64,000 bases of DNA from Coriobacteriia bacterium (GCA_030651765.1 JAUSBY010000001.1:1-64000); one strand, 5' to 3'. Positions 53,151 to 62,730 are shown, counted from the stretch's first letter. Numbers and translations are program-made. Notes: generated by a model from the letters alone, not told the origin.

Positions 53151-54946
53151 TGGCACGCGGCGGCACTTCGCTCGCATCGATCGCAGGGACCGAGCGCCCC
53201 TCGGCCTCGTGGCCGACGGCACGCCGGCTTCTCGGCTACCTCGCGCCGTACCGTCGCAGCGTCACCTGGGCGTTCGCATGGATCGTGGTCTCTGCCGTGA
53301 ACCTGGCGGTGGCGCCCGCCATCACCGGCATCATCGTCGATACCGCTGTAGAGGCGGCGGCGTCCGGACGAGACGCCAGCGCGCTCGCCGTGCCCGTACT
53401 CGCGTTGCTCGTCTCGGGCGTCGTGGGCTGGTACTCACAGCGTATGCAGATCCTCACGCTCGGCACCGTGGGACAGAAGGCCCTGTTCGAACTTCGCGAG
53501 CAGGTCTTCGGCGCCATTCAGCGCCTGTCGGTCGCCTACTTCGACCGTGCGGGCTCGGGCGACCTCATGAGCCGCCTCGTCAACGATGTCGACACCGTCA
53601 ACTCGTTCCTCGCGCAGGGGCTTCGCCGCGTGCTGGCATCCTCCCTCGGCGTGATCACCACACTCATAGGTATGTTGCTCCTCGACGCCCGGCTCGCGCT
53701 GGCTACCCTCACCGCCGTTCCCGTGATGCTCGGTGTGACACGACTGTTCGGCGCGGTGGCCAAGCGCGCGTTCCGCAAGCGGCAGGAAGCGATCAGCGAC
53801 GTCTCCGCCACACTTGCCGAGGAACTCGCCGGCATCAAGGTGGCTCAGGCCTACGCGCGCACGGGGGTCAATCGCACCGAGTTCGAGTCACGCAATGCCC
53901 TCAACCGCGACGCGAACATCGCCGCGGCAACCGTCTCGTCGGCGTTCTCGCCGGCGCTCGCGGTCATCACCTCGGCGGCCGTCGCGCTCGTCGCCGGCTA
54001 CGGCGGCTGGCTCGCGGCGACAGGCGCCGTGAGCGTGGGTGTTGTCGTCGCGTTCTTCGCCTACGCGCGCAGCTTCTTCAGCGGCATCACGCAACTCTCG
54101 AGCCTGTACGCCGACACGCAGTCCGCACTCGCAGGCGGAGAGCGCGTCTTTGCGCTCATGGACACCGAGCCGGCGGTGCGCCAGGCGCCGGACGCCATCG
54201 ACCCCGGCCGCAGTTCCGGCCGGATCACCTACGAGCACGTGGACTTCAGCTACGCCGACGGCCCGCTCGTACTCGACGATATCGATCTCGAGATCGAACC
54301 CGGCGAGACGGTCGCCATCGTCGGGCCCACCGGCGCGGGCAAGAGCACGCTCGTGAGTCTGCTGGCACGCTTCTACGACCCGACCGGCGGTCGCGTGCTC
54401 GCCGACGGGCACGACCTCAGGGCGCTCTCACTCGCCGGCTGGCGGCGCAACCTAGGCGCGGTCCTGCAAGACCCCTTCCTCTTCTCGGGCAGCGTGGCCG
54501 AGAACATCCGCTACGGAAGGCTCGAGGCGACCGACGAAGAAGTGCGCGAGGCGGCCGGACGCGCGCAGGCGCTCGACTTCATCGAGAAGCTCCCCCAGGG
54601 CATCGACACGAACGTCGGCGAGCGCGGCTCGGCGCTCTCCGGCGGACAGCGCCAACTGCTGGCGATCGCACGGGCGGTCCTGGCCGACCCGACGGTCCTC
54701 ATTCTCGACGAGGCGACGTCGGCCGTGGACACGCGCACCGAGCTTGCCATCCGCTCGGCGCTGTCCGAGATCATGCGCGACCGCACGGCACTCGTTATCG
54801 CGCATCGGCTGTCCACGGTCCGCGAGGCCGATCGCATCGTCGTCATCGAGGACGGGCGCGTCACAGGCCAGGGCACCTACGACGAACTCCTCGAGGCCGG
54901 CGGCCTGTTCGCCCGCCTCCACGAAGCGCAGTTCGGCGAGATCTGA
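53150..54946 (+). CDS. ABC exporter subunit with canonical catalytic site
   Basis: 598 residues; the ATG overlaps the previous stop by one base (TGATG). Six helices, then Walker A GPTGAGKST, Q-loop VLQDPFLF, signature LSGGQ, Walker B ILDEATSAVD with the catalytic Glu, and switch His in IAHRLSTV. Together with the preceding degenerate half it forms a heterodimeric exporter; substrate (drug, lipid or peptide) unknown. No accessory or resistance gene is adjacent. Confidence 0.94.
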   Translation: MARGGTSLASIAGTERPSASWPTARRLLGYLAPYRRSVTWAFAWIVVSAVNLAVAPAITGIIVDTAVEAAASGRDASALAVPVLALLVSGVVGWYSQRMQILTLGTVGQKALFELREQVFGAIQRLSVAYFDRAGSGDLMSRLVNDVDTVNSFLAQGLRRVLASSLGVITTLIGMLLLDARLALATLTAVPVMLGVTRLFGAVAKRAFRKRQEAISDVSATLAEELAGIKVAQAYARTGVNRTEFESRNALNRDANIAAATVSSAFSPALAVITSAAVALVAGYGGWLAATGAVSVGVVVAFFAYARSFFSGITQLSSLYADTQSALAGGERVFALMDTEPAVRQAPDAIDPGRSSGRITYEHVDFSYADGPLVLDDIDLEIEPGETVAIVGPTGAGKSTLVSLLARFYDPTGGRVLADGHDLRALSLAGWRRNLGAVLQDPFLFSGSVAENIRYGRLEATDEEVREAAGRAQALDFIEKLPQGIDTNVGERGSALSGGQRQLLAIARAVLADPTVLILDEATSAVDTRTELAIRSALSEIMRDRTALVIAHRLSTVREADRIVVIEDGRVTGQGTYDELLEAGGLFARLHEAQFGEI

Positions 54947-55016
54947 TCACGTTGCTGCACCCGAGGCCCGGTGTGTGCCACACTTACGTTATCTGCCTAA
55001 CGAACAGGAGTCTCCC

Positions 55017-55805
55017 GTGCGCCCCACCCGCCCCGCCGCGCTGATCGCACTCACACTCTTCATCGCCCTCCTTGCGCCGTCTACCGCGCTCGCCTCACCC
55101 TGGCGCGGCATCGGGGTGACGCTCTACGACCTCGGCTTCGACAAGACGCCGACCCTCGTCATCTTCGGCTCACTCGCCGACGACGTGGAGCTCCCGGCCA
55201 CAGTCGACCTGCCCATACCGGCCGGCTGCGAGGTCGGCTGGGTCGGCGAGGTCTTCGGTCAGGACGCCTCGCTCGACACCATCGCTGAGTTCGAACTGCG
55301 CTCCGAAGACGGGTACGACGTCCTGGAGATCACCGTGACACGCGCCCGCGCGGTGCAGGCCGAGCTCGTCCCGCCGGAAGGCTGGGTCGACCGTGCCGAA
55401 GCAAGTCTGGGCCTGACGATGTCGTGGACCGCGCACGAGGACACGCCCGGCGTGCTCCTCGGGTTTGAGATCCCTGATTCGGCACACGCCGAGCAGATCG
55501 TGCCCGAGCGCGCACTGCCGAGCCCGACGTCGGCCGGGGTCCTCTACAGCTTCGAGACGACATCTGTCGGTGCGGGTGATGTGCTGACCCTCGACGCGCT
55601 GGTCCTGCCAGGCGCCGACCCGGCGCTGTCCGGACCGACGGCGACCGACGACGCGACCGGCACGCCACCTGCCGCGGTGACGCCGCCGGCGACTGCGGAG
55701 TCGGCTCCCGCCTCGCTCCCGGTCGTGCCGATCCTCGCGGGCATAGTGGCGGTCCTTCTGGCCGTTCTCGCGTTCGTTCTCGTACGCTCGCGAAAGACCG
55801 GCTGA
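55017..55805 (+). CDS. Secreted protein with C-terminal membrane anchor, unknown function
   Basis: 262 residues; GTG start with AGGAG 6 nt upstream. Signal peptide (ALIALTLFIALLAPSTALA), an extracytoplasmic beta-rich domain (about 28-205) with DLPIPAGCEVGWVGEVFG and WTAHEDTPGVLLGFEIP, a Thr/Ala/Pro linker, and one C-terminal helix (VPILAGIVAVLLAVLAFVLV) before RSRKTG. The architecture is type I membrane-anchored. I recognise no domain. The short arm CGTTA-N6-TAACG at 54988-55003 could be an operator. Confidence 0.75.
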   Translation: MRPTRPAALIALTLFIALLAPSTALASPWRGIGVTLYDLGFDKTPTLVIFGSLADDVELPATVDLPIPAGCEVGWVGEVFGQDASLDTIAEFELRSEDGYDVLEITVTRARAVQAELVPPEGWVDRAEASLGLTMSWTAHEDTPGVLLGFEIPDSAHAEQIVPERALPSPTSAGVLYSFETTSVGAGDVLTLDALVLPGADPALSGPTATDDATGTPPAAVTPPATAESAPASLPVVPILAGIVAVLLAVLAFVLVRSRKTG

Positions 55806-55816
55806 CACCTCAGCCG
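55799..55816. terminator. Compact hairpin formed by two convergent stop codons
   Basis: CGGCTGA-CACC-TCAGCCG: the stem contains the TGA of the plus-strand gene and the TGA of the minus-strand gene, and the loop is the whole 4-nt intergenic gap. Only 7 bp and no T-tract, so its terminator activity is uncertain. Confidence 0.4.
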
Positions 55817-56991
55817 AGCAGCAGGTCCACCACGCCGCGCCCCGGGTCGACCACGAACCCCGTCGCCGCGGCCGCCGTCTCGTGGAACTCGGTCGCGGCG
55901 TTGAGGGCGACGCCCGGACCGGCCATCACGAACGGGACCGGCTCCCCCACGTGGGTCTTGAGCTCGATGGGCGTCGGGTGGTCCGGCATCGCCAGGATGC
56001 GCAGCTCGCCGAGACGGTCGCGGAGCACGCTCACCATCTCGCGATCGATCGCCTCGATCGCCTCGATCTTGCCCTCTGCGCTACCGGCGTGTCCCTCCTC
56101 ATCAGGCGACTCCACATGCACGACGACCAGGTCGTGGTCGTCGAGCGCCCCAAGCGCTCCGGCAATCTGCGCACTGTAGTCGTTGTCGGCACCGTCGGTC
56201 ACGCCAGGGATAGCAAGCCGCTCGATGCCGAAGAGCACCGCAAGTCCGTTGAGCAGGTCGACACCGGAGGTCAGTGCAGCCGAGATGCCACGCTTCTCGG
56301 CGAACGGAACGAGACCACCGGGCGCGGCCCCCGGCCAGAACGGCCAGATGTCGGTCGCCGGCACGTCACCGCGGGCGATACGTGCGGCGTTCGTGGCCGA
56401 CGATCCGAGCACGCCGCGCGCGCGCTCCATGAGGTCGAGCAACGTCCGGGCGCCGTCGCCTGACGGAGCGCGCCCCTCGGCAGACTGGTCACTGATGTCG
56501 TGTGGCGGCGTGTAGACGAGATCGAGCAGCTCGGGATGACCCTTCACGACGAGGATGTGCCGGTATGCCACGCCGGGGAAGAACCGGAACGTGGCGTCTT
56601 CGAGTTCGGCGGCGATCTCGGCGACGAGTGCCCGGGACTCCTCGGTCCTGATGTGCCCGCACGAGTACGACGCCATGGTGCCGTCCGCGATGTGCACCAG
56701 GTTCATCCGGAGCGCGATCTCGTCCGGCGCCAGCGAGATCCCGAGACTCGCGGCCTCGATCGCCCCGCGTCCGACGTAGTCGGCCACCGGATCGTAGCCG
56801 AGGATGGAGGTGCACGCCGCCGAAGACGACGGCTCGGCGCCCGGCGGGACCGTCTGCGCCAGGCCGACCATTCCGGCGGCGGCCAGCGCATCGAGATTGG
56901 GCGTACGCGCCGCGGCAAGCGTCGTGCGGGAGCCGAGTTCTGCAAGCGGCCATCCGGCCGCGCCGTCCAGGATCAGGATGACGTGCTTCAC
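55810..56991 (-). CDS. apgM: 2,3-bisphosphoglycerate-independent phosphoglycerate mutase, archaeal type
   Basis: 393 residues from a GTG with GGAGG 8 nt upstream. An alkaline-phosphatase-superfamily metalloenzyme that interconverts 3- and 2-phosphoglycerate in glycolysis and gluconeogenesis. Motifs: VILILDGAAGWP with the first metal Asp, TPNLDALAAAG, the nucleophile Ser in GAEPSSSAACTSILGYDP, YVGRGAIEAAS, and HVESPDEEGHAG with MPDHPTP for the second metal site. Length and motif order match the aPGAM family. Confidence 0.93.
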   Translation of the reverse strand: MKHVILILDGAAGWPLAELGSRTTLAAARTPNLDALAAAGMVGLAQTVPPGAEPSSSAACTSILGYDPVADYVGRGAIEAASLGISLAPDEIALRMNLVHIADGTMASYSCGHIRTEESRALVAEIAAELEDATFRFFPGVAYRHILVVKGHPELLDLVYTPPHDISDQSAEGRAPSGDGARTLLDLMERARGVLGSSATNAARIARGDVPATDIWPFWPGAAPGGLVPFAEKRGISAALTSGVDLLNGLAVLFGIERLAIPGVTDGADNDYSAQIAGALGALDDHDLVVVHVESPDEEGHAGSAEGKIEAIEAIDREMVSVLRDRLGELRILAMPDHPTPIELKTHVGEPVPFVMAGPGVALNAATEFHETAAAATGFVVDPGRGVVDLLLG

Positions 56992-57065
56992 GACCGCTCC
57001 CTCCAGACGCGTACGGAGATAGAATCGTAACCGGACGTCTCGCCCCGACACAAACGGAGGACCGT

Positions 57066-57602
57066 ATGGACTTCGATCAGGGCCTTCCGACACTGACCGG
57101 GCCTCGCGTCACGCTGCGGCCCCTCAAGCGAGGCGATACGCCGACTCTGCGCACGCTGCTGACCGACCCCGCGGTGATCCCCTGGTGGGGCATCTACGAC
57201 GACGCCAGGATCGAGCGCGAATTCTTCGATCTCGCCTGGACGTACACGTACCTCATCGAGACCGGCGACACCGTAGTCGGTATCATCCAGTTTGAAGAGG
57301 TCCCCGATCCCGATTACAAGCAGGCAAGCATCGACCTCGCGCTCGACGGAGCGCATCAGGGGCGCGGGCTGGGCACGCGCGCGCTTCGCGTCCTCATCCG
57401 TCACCTCATCGAGACGCGCGGGCACCACAGGATCTCGATCGACCCTGCGGCCGGGAACAGCCGGGCGATCCACGTGTACGAGAAGGTGGGCTTCAAACCC
57501 GTCGGCATCATGCGCGCGTACGAGCGCGGGCCGGACGGCACCTGGCACGACAACCTGCTCATGGACCTGCTCGCCGAAGAGTTCGCCGACGACGGGGAGT
57601 AG
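57066..57602 (+). CDS. GNAT N-acetyltransferase (aminoglycoside 6'-N-acetyltransferase-like)
   Basis: 178 residues, ATG behind GGAGG. GNAT core: VTLRPLKRGDTPTLRTLL at the start, VVGIIQFEEVPDP, the acetyl-CoA loop GAHQGRGLGTRALRVLIRHL (Q/RxxGxG) and HRISIDPAAGNSRAIHVYEKVGFKPVG. The long N-terminal part and the WWG motif (VIPWWGIYDD) are reminiscent of AAC(6')-type enzymes, but resistance cannot be inferred. Divergent from the phosphoglycerate mutase gene. Confidence 0.87.
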   Translation: MDFDQGLPTLTGPRVTLRPLKRGDTPTLRTLLTDPAVIPWWGIYDDARIEREFFDLAWTYTYLIETGDTVVGIIQFEEVPDPDYKQASIDLALDGAHQGRGLGTRALRVLIRHLIETRGHHRISIDPAAGNSRAIHVYEKVGFKPVGIMRAYERGPDGTWHDNLLMDLLAEEFADDGE

Positions 57603-57639
57603 TCGTACACTGGCGGGACCCCGACGACCCTGGAGCCCC

Positions 57640-57876
57640 GTGGAAGACGACCGCGAACAAATTTCCAGATGGCTCGACGCGCTGTTTCGTGATCGGCGCT
57701 CCGTGGACCAGATCGACGCGATCGTCCGAGCCGAGACGTTCGACCTGCCGGCCGCGATGATGGAGATCATCGACGGGATGCCGCCTGGGCGCTACACCCG
57801 TACCAGCCTGTGCGATCAGCTCAATAGTGCTATCGTCGGTCGAGGGCTATCCCGCTCGCTCGGCACGTACGAGTAG
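57640..57876 (+). CDS. Small hypothetical protein
   Basis: 78 residues from a GTG with GGAG 4 nt upstream, 38 nt after the GNAT gene. Mostly predicted helical and acidic at the start (EDDREQISRWLDALFRDRR), then SVDQIDAIVRAETFDLPAAMMEII, and RTSLCDQLNSAIVGRGL at the end. No family recognised. Codon bias agrees with the neighbours, which supports its reality. Confidence 0.6.
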   Translation: MEDDREQISRWLDALFRDRRSVDQIDAIVRAETFDLPAAMMEIIDGMPPGRYTRTSLCDQLNSAIVGRGLSRSLGTYE

Positions 57877-57933
57877 CGTCTCGGCGGGTACGCAACCCTC
57901 TGGAGAACCGCTGTCGGGGGGAGAGTGGTCAGC

Positions 57934-59892
57934 ATGCATCGCGCGCGTCGGATCATCTTCATGTCGATCGTGTTGGGCCTGGTGCTCGCCATGGGGGTGG
58001 CGGCTCCCGCGAGCGGGGCGCTCGTGTTCACCGGCTCGGTCCTCATGAACCAGCCAGGATACGCCTTCACGAACCCGCAGATCGGTGGCGTATACGTCGT
58101 TGCGGCGCGCGCGCCTTTCGGAGGGCCCGGAACATCGGACATCGTCGTCTACAACCGGCAGACGGGGGCGGACGCCTCCATCGGATACGGCGACGGCAAG
58201 GACCAGGACCAGCCCGCCATCTCCGGAAGCCGTGTCGCGTGGATCGACCACACCGAGGCCGATGGTGAGGTGTGGTACGACGATCTGGCCGACGCCAACC
58301 CCGCGCAGCGGATCACGATGGACACCAGGGACGATACGGGCGTCAGAATCGACGGCAATTTCATCGTCTGGGTCGACGGCCTGGGAGTCGGCCGCCAGAT
58401 CCGCTGGTACGACATCGAGCGCGATACCGACGGGGTCGTGCCGGGCACCAACCTGCCGAACGGCATCACCGTGGACCGCGGTAGGGTGTGCTGGTACGAC
58501 GTCGATAAGCGCGCAGGCTATGACGGCGTGTACGTCTACGACATCACCACCGGTGTCGAGACTGTCGTCCACGAAGTCGACCATACGATCACTGAGATCG
58601 CCGCCGATTCGCCCACGCTTCACGGCAACAACGTCGCCTGGGCGCAGCACCCGCACGATGACACGAGCAACCACAACGTCTGGGCCGCGAACCTGAGGAC
58701 CGGAGATGTTATAGCCGTGACCGCGGAGATCCACAACCAGTACTACCCGTCCCTGTTCGGCGACCTGCTGGCGTGGCAGGACGATCGGACGGGCAACGAG
58801 AACGTGCTCGCCTGGTGGGGTCCGGAGTGGGGTGTGCTTCAGCAGGTGGCAACAAGCGCCTACGAAGAGGAGTACCCCGATGTGTTCGGCCGCACCGTAG
58901 TCTACCAGCAAGATGTCGGCGAACCCCGGGTCGGCCTGTCTTCGGCACCGCTGCAGGCCACGCGCCTCGCGGGTGACAACCGGTACGAGACCTCGGCTCT
59001 CATCTCGGCGCACCGGTTCGCCGCATCGCCCAATGTCGTCATCGCCACGGGCGAGGACTTCCCTGACGCGCTCTCGGCAAGCGCGCTCGCCGGCGCCCTC
59101 GACTGCCCGCTCCTCCTGACGCTACCGAACGCGATCCCAGCCGATATCATGGCGGAGATCGACCGCCTCGACGCGACGGGCGCATGGCTCGTCGGCGGGA
59201 CCTCGGTCATCAGTGACGACGTCAAGGACCAGCTTGAGGACGAAGGTCTCACCGTCCAGCGCGTATCGGGCCCTGATCGCTATGCCACCGCCAAGCAGGT
59301 CGCGTACCTGGTGATGGATATCGTCTACTCGTCTGGTGGAACCTGGCGCAAGACCGCGTTCTTCGTCCGCGGCGACGCGTTCCCGGACGCCCTGTCGGTC
59401 GCCCCGCACGCGTACCGCATGAAGATCCCGATCCTGCTCGTGCAGCCGGGCAGCGTCCCTGCTCCCACGGAAGAGGCTGTGACCTTCAGCTCCATCACCG
59501 AGGGGATCATCGTCGGCGGCACGACCGCGGTGAGTGCCGCGACCGCCACCGAGATCGGCAACATGCTGGGTGATGCTGCCGAACGCTGGGATGGCGCCGA
59601 CCGGTACGCGACTGCAGTCGAATGCGCGACCAGGGGTGTCGCTCGCGGGTGGCTCGACTACGACGCGATCGGCGTGGCCACCGGACTGAACTTCCCCGAC
59701 GCGCTCAGCGGCGGCGCCGCATGCGGCTCCTACGGCAGCCCACTCGTGCTCACGGCACCCACGTACGTCCCGACCTCGGTGGACGCCTTCTTCACCCAGC
59801 GCCGGTACGACTTCGGCGGCATGACGGTCTTCGGCGGAACCGCGGCGATAGCGGGCGGGACGTTCACCGGCCTGAACAGCTACCTCAACTAG
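57934..59892 (+). CDS. Secreted protein with N-terminal beta-propeller-like domain and three cell-wall-binding-2 repeats
   Basis: 652 residues. The ATG at 57934 is preferred over the GTG at 57925, which sits too close to GGGGGGAG. Signal peptide (RIIFMSIVLGLVLAMGVAAP). Residues about 28-340 contain repeated VAWxDH or VWVDG blades (SRVAWIDHTEADGEVWYDD, GNFIVWVDGLGVGRQIRWY). The last 310 residues hold three PF04122 repeats: NRYETSALIS, PDRYATAKQ and ADRYATAVE, each followed by a FPDALS motif. Closest local relative is the protein at 60672. Probably fixed to wall polymers. Confidence 0.9.
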   Translation: MHRARRIIFMSIVLGLVLAMGVAAPASGALVFTGSVLMNQPGYAFTNPQIGGVYVVAARAPFGGPGTSDIVVYNRQTGADASIGYGDGKDQDQPAISGSRVAWIDHTEADGEVWYDDLADANPAQRITMDTRDDTGVRIDGNFIVWVDGLGVGRQIRWYDIERDTDGVVPGTNLPNGITVDRGRVCWYDVDKRAGYDGVYVYDITTGVETVVHEVDHTITEIAADSPTLHGNNVAWAQHPHDDTSNHNVWAANLRTGDVIAVTAEIHNQYYPSLFGDLLAWQDDRTGNENVLAWWGPEWGVLQQVATSAYEEEYPDVFGRTVVYQQDVGEPRVGLSSAPLQATRLAGDNRYETSALISAHRFAASPNVVIATGEDFPDALSASALAGALDCPLLLTLPNAIPADIMAEIDRLDATGAWLVGGTSVISDDVKDQLEDEGLTVQRVSGPDRYATAKQVAYLVMDIVYSSGGTWRKTAFFVRGDAFPDALSVAPHAYRMKIPILLVQPGSVPAPTEEAVTFSSITEGIIVGGTTAVSAATATEIGNMLGDAAERWDGADRYATAVECATRGVARGWLDYDAIGVATGLNFPDALSGGAACGSYGSPLVLTAPTYVPTSVDAFFTQRRYDFGGMTVFGGTAAIAGGTFTGLNSYLN

Positions 59893-59896
59893 GCGC

Positions 59897-60487
59897 TCAT
59901 ACCCCACGGGGCCGGACTGCTGTGGCCATCACGTGCCATGGCAGTCCGGTCTCATCTGTGGCAACGTCGGCAAAGCCCGCCCCCTCGAGGAAGGCCGTCA
60001 TCTCTCGCGCGGTCACGCGCACGTCGCGGGGCGGGCCCTTCGGCGTGTCACGGTCCGCCCAGTCCACCACGAGCAACATGCCGCCCGGCTCGAGCAAACG
60101 CAGCGCCTCGGCGTACGTCTCCGCGGGATGCGCGAGTTCGTGGTGGAGGTTGATCATGTAGAGCGCGTCGGCGATGCCGTCATCGAGCGGGACGCGCGTC
60201 TCCTCGGCCTCAACCGGGACGATCCGGCCGGCCGTCACCTCCGGACGATTCGCGCGCATCCAGTTGAGCATCTCCGGTGAGGTATCCGCGGCGTAGATGA
60301 CCGCCTCGGGAGCCAGGGCCGAGAACGCCGAGGCGAACAGGCCCGTCCCCGCTCCGATCTCCACGATGGCACAGGCGCCAGCAGGCCTGCCGAGCGCATT
60401 CCAGAAGACGTCCGGCGGCAGCGTCTCGAACCGCGCCGGGTCGTTGAGCTTCTCGAGCTTCGAGATGTCGAACTTGAGATGCGCCAT
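59897..60487 (-). CDS. Class I SAM-dependent methyltransferase
   Basis: 196 residues; the ATG at 60487 lies behind GGGGGG. The SAM motif is CAIVEIGAGTGLFASAFSAL, followed by the acidic ribose-binding end of strand 2 (YAADTSPEML), and DALYMINLHHELAHPAETYAE as motif II region. Methyltransf_11-like. The start MAHLKFDISKLEKLNDPARFETLPPDVFW is the family entry helix (in part: LEKLNDPARFE). Substrate unknown. Convergent with the wall protein, gap 4 nt. Confidence 0.88.
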   Translation of the reverse strand: MAHLKFDISKLEKLNDPARFETLPPDVFWNALGRPAGACAIVEIGAGTGLFASAFSALAPEAVIYAADTSPEMLNWMRANRPEVTAGRIVPVEAEETRVPLDDGIADALYMINLHHELAHPAETYAEALRLLEPGGMLLVVDWADRDTPKGPPRDVRVTAREMTAFLEGAGFADVATDETGLPWHVMATAVRPRGV

Positions 60488-60633
60488 GACCGCCCCCCTT
60501 CTCGCGATTCTCTCACAGTCTGACCGCACGCCGCCGGTCGCGGCCCGGTGACCCCGAGTCCGCGAATGGGTATCTGCGACGAAGAGGCCTCGGCGCGTGC
60601 TGGGGGGGCATGAACGGACCTCGTCATAGGGGT

Positions 60634-60652
60634 GCCGCGCTTAAGGCGCGGC
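60634..60652 (+). repeat. Leader hairpin before the second wall-binding gene
   Basis: GCCGCGC, loop TTAAG, GCGCGGC, 20 nt before the start codon. No T-tract; the ribosome site GGAGG lies 8 nt after the stem. Confidence 0.4.
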
Positions 60653-60671
60653 CGTGTTGGGGAGGCGCACA

Positions 60672-62669
60672 ATGTCAAGAACCTGGCACCGCCGTCTGGC
60701 CGTTCTCACCCTTGCGGCGGTGATGGCACTTGGCGGGGTAGCCGGAGGAGCACCCACGTTCACGGCGTCGAAGCTGGCTGGCGGAGGCGTCAGCCGCGCC
60801 TATGACCCTGAAACACACGGCTCTCTGGCCGTGTGGACGGCAGACACCCCGCTCATGATGAGCACTGACCGCCATGTCTACGTGTGGGACTTCGCGACAG
60901 CGAGCGGCACGCCCATCGGCACCACCAGTGACGGCATAGACCAGGAGCACGCCGACGTTTCTTCTGGCCGCATCGTGTACGAGTACGACGATGGCGGTGA
61001 CGTCGATATCCGCATGTGGGACAGCATGTGGAACCTCCACATGCCGATCGCCGAAACAGCGAACGACGAGGTCGATCCTCGCATCGACGGCAACCTGGTC
61101 GTCTGGTACGTCCCATCGGCAGACGAACTGCGCTACCGCGACCTCGGTAGGGGCATCACCAGCGCGGTCGTCCCGGGTGCACACGATGTCGAGTGTTGGG
61201 ATGTGGACAACGGGGCGATCATCTGGTCGTACGAGTACTCGGCGGCCAGCGATCGCATCCTGCGCTTCCGGCCGGGCATCGATTCTGGCGCCATGTACAT
61301 CATGAACGGCGTCGAAGACCTGGACATCTCCACGCTGCAGATGCACGGGACGCTCATCGCCTTCACGATGGAGCGCACCGACGGCGGGGACGATGACGCC
61401 TGGTATGCCGACATCTCGAGCGACTACGGCATCATCCGCGGCCGCGTGGAGGGAAACGAGAACCTGTTCAGCGAGCAGCGTCCGGTGATCTTCCACCGCG
61501 GAGTCGCCTGGGAGACCGACAAGATGGGGAGTACGGACATCCTCTTCCGGACGGTCCGCCCGACGGACGGAACGCTCAGCGCGGTGGCCGGCGGAGCATC
61601 AGACACGGACACGCAACTCGATCCATCGCTGTTCGGCCGTCGTGTCGTCTACACGAAGAACAACGGCGTCTCGGACACCGAGGTATGGGTGTCCAAGGCG
61701 GCTCCGGAAGTCGCCCGCACGTCAGGCGATGACCGCTACCTCACGGCGGTGGAAACAAGCAAGGCGTACTTCGGGCGGGCGAACAACGCCGTCCTGTGCA
61801 CGGGACTCAACTTCCCTGATGCCCTCGCAGCCGCGCCATTCGCCCGGCTGGTGAACGGCCCACTGCTGCTCACCCGCCCAGGTGAGGTCGACGCAGCCAC
61901 GATCGAAGAACTCGATCGGCTGGCCGTGGAGAAGGTCTACGTGATCGGCGGAGCCGACGTTGTCTCCAACGACGTCATGACGCAGATCACGAGCGAGACC
62001 GGAGCTGCGTGTTCACGCATCTACGGCGAGGATCGCTACCAGACCTCCGCCGCGATAGCCGAGAAGATGGGGACGCTGCTCGGCGGTCCCCACACCATCC
62101 GACGGGCCTTCTTCGCACGCGGGGACAACTTCCCCGACGCGCTCGCACTCGGGCCGGTGGCGGCGAGCTCCCTCTCGCCGATCCTGCTCGTTCGCACGAA
62201 TGACGTGCCCGAGTCGATCCAGATCACGGTCGACGACCTCGACATCACGAGCGGTATCATCGCCGGCGGAACCGACGTGGTGAGCAACGGGGTGCGTGAC
62301 TCCCTGCGCACACTCATGATCGCCAACGGTGGCGACGACCACGACCCGATGATCGTCGAGCGGTGGGGCGGAGCGACGCGCTACGAGACCGCGATCGCCA
62401 TCGTCAATGGAGGGCTGGAGGCCCGGTGGATCGATCTTGACACGCTCGGGTTCGCAACCGGATTCAACTTCCCTGATGCTCTCGGCGGAGGCGCGGCACT
62501 CGGCTGCTACGGAAGCCCGCTGCTGCTCACCGCACCCACGTCGCTGCCAGACAGTGTGGCGGCGTTCCTCGAGAGCCACGAGTACGAGATCGGTCGCGCC
62601 GACTTCTTCGGCGGGATCGACGTGGTCAGCGAGGCCGTGAAGACGACGGTGACCAACAAGCTGAAGTAG
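60672..62669 (+). CDS. Secreted beta-propeller-like protein with three cell-wall-binding-2 repeats (paralogue)
   Basis: 665 residues; GGAGG 6 nt before the ATG. Signal peptide (RLAVLTLAAVMALGGVAGGA). N-terminal 340 residues have propeller-like blades (ADVSSGRIVYEYDDGGDVDIRMWD as one; GNLVVWYVPSADELRYRD as another). C-terminal repeats: DDRYLTAVETSK, EDRYQTSAAIAEK and TRYETAIAIVNG, each with a FPDAL motif and a GGxDVVS motif. Same layout as the gene at 57934, so the two are probably duplicates. Confidence 0.9.
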   Translation: MSRTWHRRLAVLTLAAVMALGGVAGGAPTFTASKLAGGGVSRAYDPETHGSLAVWTADTPLMMSTDRHVYVWDFATASGTPIGTTSDGIDQEHADVSSGRIVYEYDDGGDVDIRMWDSMWNLHMPIAETANDEVDPRIDGNLVVWYVPSADELRYRDLGRGITSAVVPGAHDVECWDVDNGAIIWSYEYSAASDRILRFRPGIDSGAMYIMNGVEDLDISTLQMHGTLIAFTMERTDGGDDDAWYADISSDYGIIRGRVEGNENLFSEQRPVIFHRGVAWETDKMGSTDILFRTVRPTDGTLSAVAGGASDTDTQLDPSLFGRRVVYTKNNGVSDTEVWVSKAAPEVARTSGDDRYLTAVETSKAYFGRANNAVLCTGLNFPDALAAAPFARLVNGPLLLTRPGEVDAATIEELDRLAVEKVYVIGGADVVSNDVMTQITSETGAACSRIYGEDRYQTSAAIAEKMGTLLGGPHTIRRAFFARGDNFPDALALGPVAASSLSPILLVRTNDVPESIQITVDDLDITSGIIAGGTDVVSNGVRDSLRTLMIANGGDDHDPMIVERWGGATRYETAIAIVNGGLEARWIDLDTLGFATGFNFPDALGGGAALGCYGSPLLLTAPTSLPDSVAAFLESHEYEIGRADFFGGIDVVSEAVKTTVTNKLK

Positions 62670-62730
62670 AGACGAGACGCTGGATGACAGGGGCGCACAC
62701 GAGCGCTGCGAGATGAAGGAGCCGGTCTTC

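Noticed and set aside
57066-57602. Calling the GNAT gene an aminoglycoside resistance gene
   Set aside because: Only general AAC(6')-like resemblance is visible; no substrate residues can be verified by eye.
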